DNA of 64,000 nt from Anaeramoeba flamelloides. Lineage: Eukaryota; Metamonada; Anaeramoebidae. The translations under genes and the position numbers were made by a program. Every line of letters begins with the position of its first letter. Position 1 is the stretch's first letter. The stretch lies in assembly GCA_027625915.1 (NCBI GenBank), contig JANTQA010000026.1, forward strand, positions 5,456,001 to 5,520,000, in the 5' to 3' direction. A model generated the notes under the pieces. It made no database searches, was not told the DNA's origin, and worked only from the letters and a program-made list of their open reading frames with translations. Shown here in pieces: positions 61,601-64,000 of this stretch.

Positions 61601-64000
61601 TATAAATATCTTCCTACGAAGATTTTTAAGGGATTAAGAGGCGAGTTTTAAAAGAAGAACAAAAAAAAAAAAAAAACTACTTTTTTTGAAAAAATAATTT
61701 ATTTTAATCTGTAGATAAAGGATCGTAAAGACCTTAACCAAATATGAAGAAAAGAGTTTCTTTTGTAATTTATTTGAAGAATTTATTTGAAAAGTGCATC
61801 ATTAAAAAACAAAATTAAGGATCAAATATTCAAATGTAAAGAGTAAAAATTCAAATTACTAAACCTATGAAGACTTTATTTTATAATAAAATTTATATTG
61901 AAAAAGATAAAAAATAGTGATAATTCTTCATTTTGAGTTTCTATTTAGATTTAATTGCCACGCAAAGTATTTTGTTTTACAACAATCCACCTGAAGAATT
62001 TTGATTAAATTGAAATTGCTGTTATTTGAATAATAAATGGGTTAAAATTTTCACTTTATTTTCCTTGTTTTATTATCCTCAGACACCACACGTACAATTT
62101 TATTCAAAAAAAAAATCTCTAAATATTGTATTTTTGAAATAAATTCACATAATAAACATTATTATACATAACAATTTTTTAAAAGGTTTACAACTTTATT
62201 AGATATTAATGAGAATTGAATAAAAATGAAAATTTTCAGTAATATTTTAATCATTTTTAATTGTAAAATTTTTGAAATTTTTATTTGACTTAGGTTAAGA
62301 GATTATTTTCATTTATTTTTTTAATATTCTAAAAAAGAATCATATTTTTCAATTTCAAAATAAAATCAAATATTTCAATCAAAAGATATTGCTAAATTAA
62401 ATTCAAAAAATGATTTGTTTTCTGTTTTTGGAATATTTTTGATCATTTTATTTTTAATCATGTTTCAGTTTTGATGAATTTATTCCTGTTTGTTTCTCCG
62501 CAAATTGTTTGAGCATTTATTATTTTTTCAAACTTAATGTTCAATCTAAAGTTCATTCATTGATTACAACTAATTTTAATAAAAAAATACCCCAAAAATA
62601 GGTGTTTTTTTCAAAAGTCGGTAATTTTGAAAAAGGAGGTTATACGAATCTTAATGAGTTTAATAGCTATCTTTTCTTAATTATATAAAATTATCATAAC
62701 TTTTGAAAAAATAATTTATAAAAGAGGTATAACTGGAATCTAATATGTAGTTTTGGCTAACTTTAATTTTCAGAATTTATATTTTCCTTGTAGTGTAATA
62801 ATTAAAAAAATAGGTTGGAATTTGTGACAATGTTTATTTAATTGTTCTTTTTAAGTACATTTCTGTGTATATTTTGGTTGAACTAAGAATCTTAAATTAA
62901 ACTGAGATTTGACAATTAAAAAAAAAAAAAAGATAATCAGATGAAATTTTAATCAATTCAAATTTCAAACACAAGTAAGACCATCTAAATTAGATGTCAT
63001 ACTTAATAAATGGTTTTAGTCAACATTCTAATGCTTAGTAACTTTAAAAAATTTTACTGTTGTTGACCATTTTTACTTTCTGATCAATTCAAACACCTTT
63101 TATAAAATTTTTTGTTGGATTTCCATTTTTGTATATCTTTTAGGTTAACTTTTCAAACGCCTCTTTAGAAACAATACTTTGAAGATCAAACAATTTTACA
63201 GAGTTTCTTAACATTTAAACCTATAAAATGCTTTCTTTCAAAGCTAAAGATCAAAATAATTTGTAAAATGGAAAAGTAAGTAAAAATATCCCGACATTTG
63301 TTGGGGTGTTTAAGTAATGTTCACAATTAAATTGGTAAAATTCCAAAAAAAATTTACCACTGTTTTTCCACAACCACCATAAAAATTTTTCGAATAAATA
63401 AATTCTCTGTAAAAAAGAAAAAACACAAAAAGAGTGCTTTGATCAAGAATAACTTGGTTTCACAAAAGAAAGCATGAAAAAGCAAAAAGATCAAAAAAAA
63501 GAATTAAAAAGGAAATGAAAAACCAAAGTTAAACTTACAATAATAACACTGATTAAATTTGATATTGCAGACAATGCAGTGCTTTCCTTGTCCCTGACTG
63601 AAGTTAAAATAGAGTTTACAATCTGTAGAATGAAAACAGCCACAAAAATTCCGTTAAATACAACGTAAGACTTTCTAATTGTTTTGAGCGTAACTTTGAA
63701 TTTATTTTTGGAAAAGTCGTCCCAATCGAAAGATAACAGCACAGAGCCTTTAATCCAAAAATATACAAAATAGGCAATTGCCAAGATCCCAAACACATTT
63801 GAAATCGAATAAAATAATGTTACAATAATCTCATGCCCTTCGGCAAGATTGGTGATAAAATAGAGCACCCAAAAAAAGAGCGCAGTTGTTGTGAAGCTTG
63901 AAGCCTTGATCCAAGGATCTACTTTGGAATTGCCTTTCTTTTTCAGAAGAATAAACCTTACCAAGGTGAGCACATACCAAGCTAAGAAAACAGACGCAAA
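58658..64000 (-). CDS. Multi-pass membrane protein, TOM1/GPR137-like, partial
   Basis: Two minus-strand exons are seen: 63539 to the window edge (5' part missing) and 59092-58658 with the stop. They are joined phase 0 across a 4,446 nt intron (GTAAGT...AATAG). The product continues ...SNLISVII-VLALCFWALVGIVY in frame. At least six hydrophobic helices are visible: around ASVFLAWYVLTLV, FTTTALFFWVLYFI, ILAIAYFVYFWI, YVVFNGIFVAVFILQIV, LISVIIVLALCFWALV and ICWYHIFFIIVFLVVLVG, then LVSLTIRLVLYEVL. A soluble tail rich in K, then S, E and D follows. The 'SYVVFNGIFVAVFILQ' helix after a basic loop resembles the THH1/TOM1/TOM3 (PF06454) and GPR137 membrane proteins, but this is weak; other 7TM families are possible. 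The gene continues beyond the window. Confidence 0.75.
59461..60000 (+). repeat. Repeat D, copy 2, in the 7TM-gene intron
   Basis: Starts CATGTTATTCTAATGTTGTT and runs through GATTGTAGAAAAATGATATT, an inverted pair around TTTTCACTTCATTTTCACAT / AAAATGAAGTGGAAA, and GAAGCAAAGTTTATAAATAG. Matches the copy at 23650. Non-coding. Confidence 0.6.
61331..61800. repeat. Fold-back element in the 7TM-gene intron
   Basis: Left arm 61331-61447 and right arm about 61677-61800 are inverted copies. The pairing TTTATCTACAGATTAAAATA / TATTTTAATCTGTAGATAAA and the outer CATATTTGGTTAAG / CTTAACCAAATATG are the clearest parts. The spacer is about 230 bp. No flanking duplication was identified. Confidence 0.65.

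Noticed and set aside
1-64000. CRISPR array, rRNA, transposase, reverse transcriptase or virus-like element
   Set aside because: None was recognised on either strand; all repeats seen are non-coding and dispersed or simple tandem.

Overview
The window is eukaryotic nuclear DNA, extremely AT-rich and full of homopolymer runs. Genes are interrupted by GT-AG introns, and many proteins carry low-complexity stretches (KE-, NE-, QK- and NT-rich). There is a canonical eukaryotic tRNA-Phe, a eukaryotic-type ribosomal protein L26 gene and three genes or gene parts of membrane-traffic regulators. A free-living amoeboid protist fits best, for example an Anaeramoeba-like or amoebozoan organism, but the lineage is an inference from style and not shown by any marker here. 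No rRNA, CRISPR array, transposase, reverse transcriptase or virus-like element was recognised.

Layout: (1) 1-751, minus, the partial exon of a coiled-coil protein with an N/Q/T-rich tail. (2) 5261-6121, minus, a DEK_C-like plus PC4 transcriptional coactivator of plant KELP-like architecture. (3) 11752-23191, plus, a TBC1D15/17 (Gyp7)-type Rab GAP: a Rab-binding-domain part at 11752-12580 and a TBC catalytic part at 19029-23191. They are either two genes or, more likely, one gene with a ~6.5 kb intron full of repeats. (4) 28265-34338, plus, the Rab3GAP catalytic subunit (RAB3GAP1), six exons. (5) 38088-39219, plus, a three-LIM-domain protein. (6) 42311-45637, minus, a 959-residue helical-repeat protein of unknown family. 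(7) 53836-53908, minus, tRNA-Phe(GAA). (8) 54979-55911, plus, RPL26, four exons. (9) 58658 to beyond 64000, minus, a multi-pass membrane protein resembling TOM1/GPR137-type 7TM proteins, with a ~4.4 kb intron.

Between and inside the genes lie at least five families of non-coding dispersed repeats. M1 is a ~195 bp TA-flanked inverted-repeat element with five copies. A and B are related ~540 bp TA-flanked elements, with B nested inside A at two places. C is a 1.13 kb element bounded by TTAA. D is a ~0.5 kb family. E is a ~1.2-1.35 kb family, one copy of which has perfect 18 bp flanking direct repeats inside a TBC intron. A three-unit array of long hairpins lies near 39.7 kb.

The two consecutive Rab GAP genes, the LIM protein and the 7TM protein point to membrane traffic and cytoskeleton, but nothing shows co-regulation. 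The most striking observation is that restoring the conserved TBC motif requires a single-nucleotide exon at 20057, flanked by canonical splice signals. The second is that the RAB3GAP1 homologue keeps both ends of the family but lacks most of the conserved segment that carries the catalytic arginine in animals.
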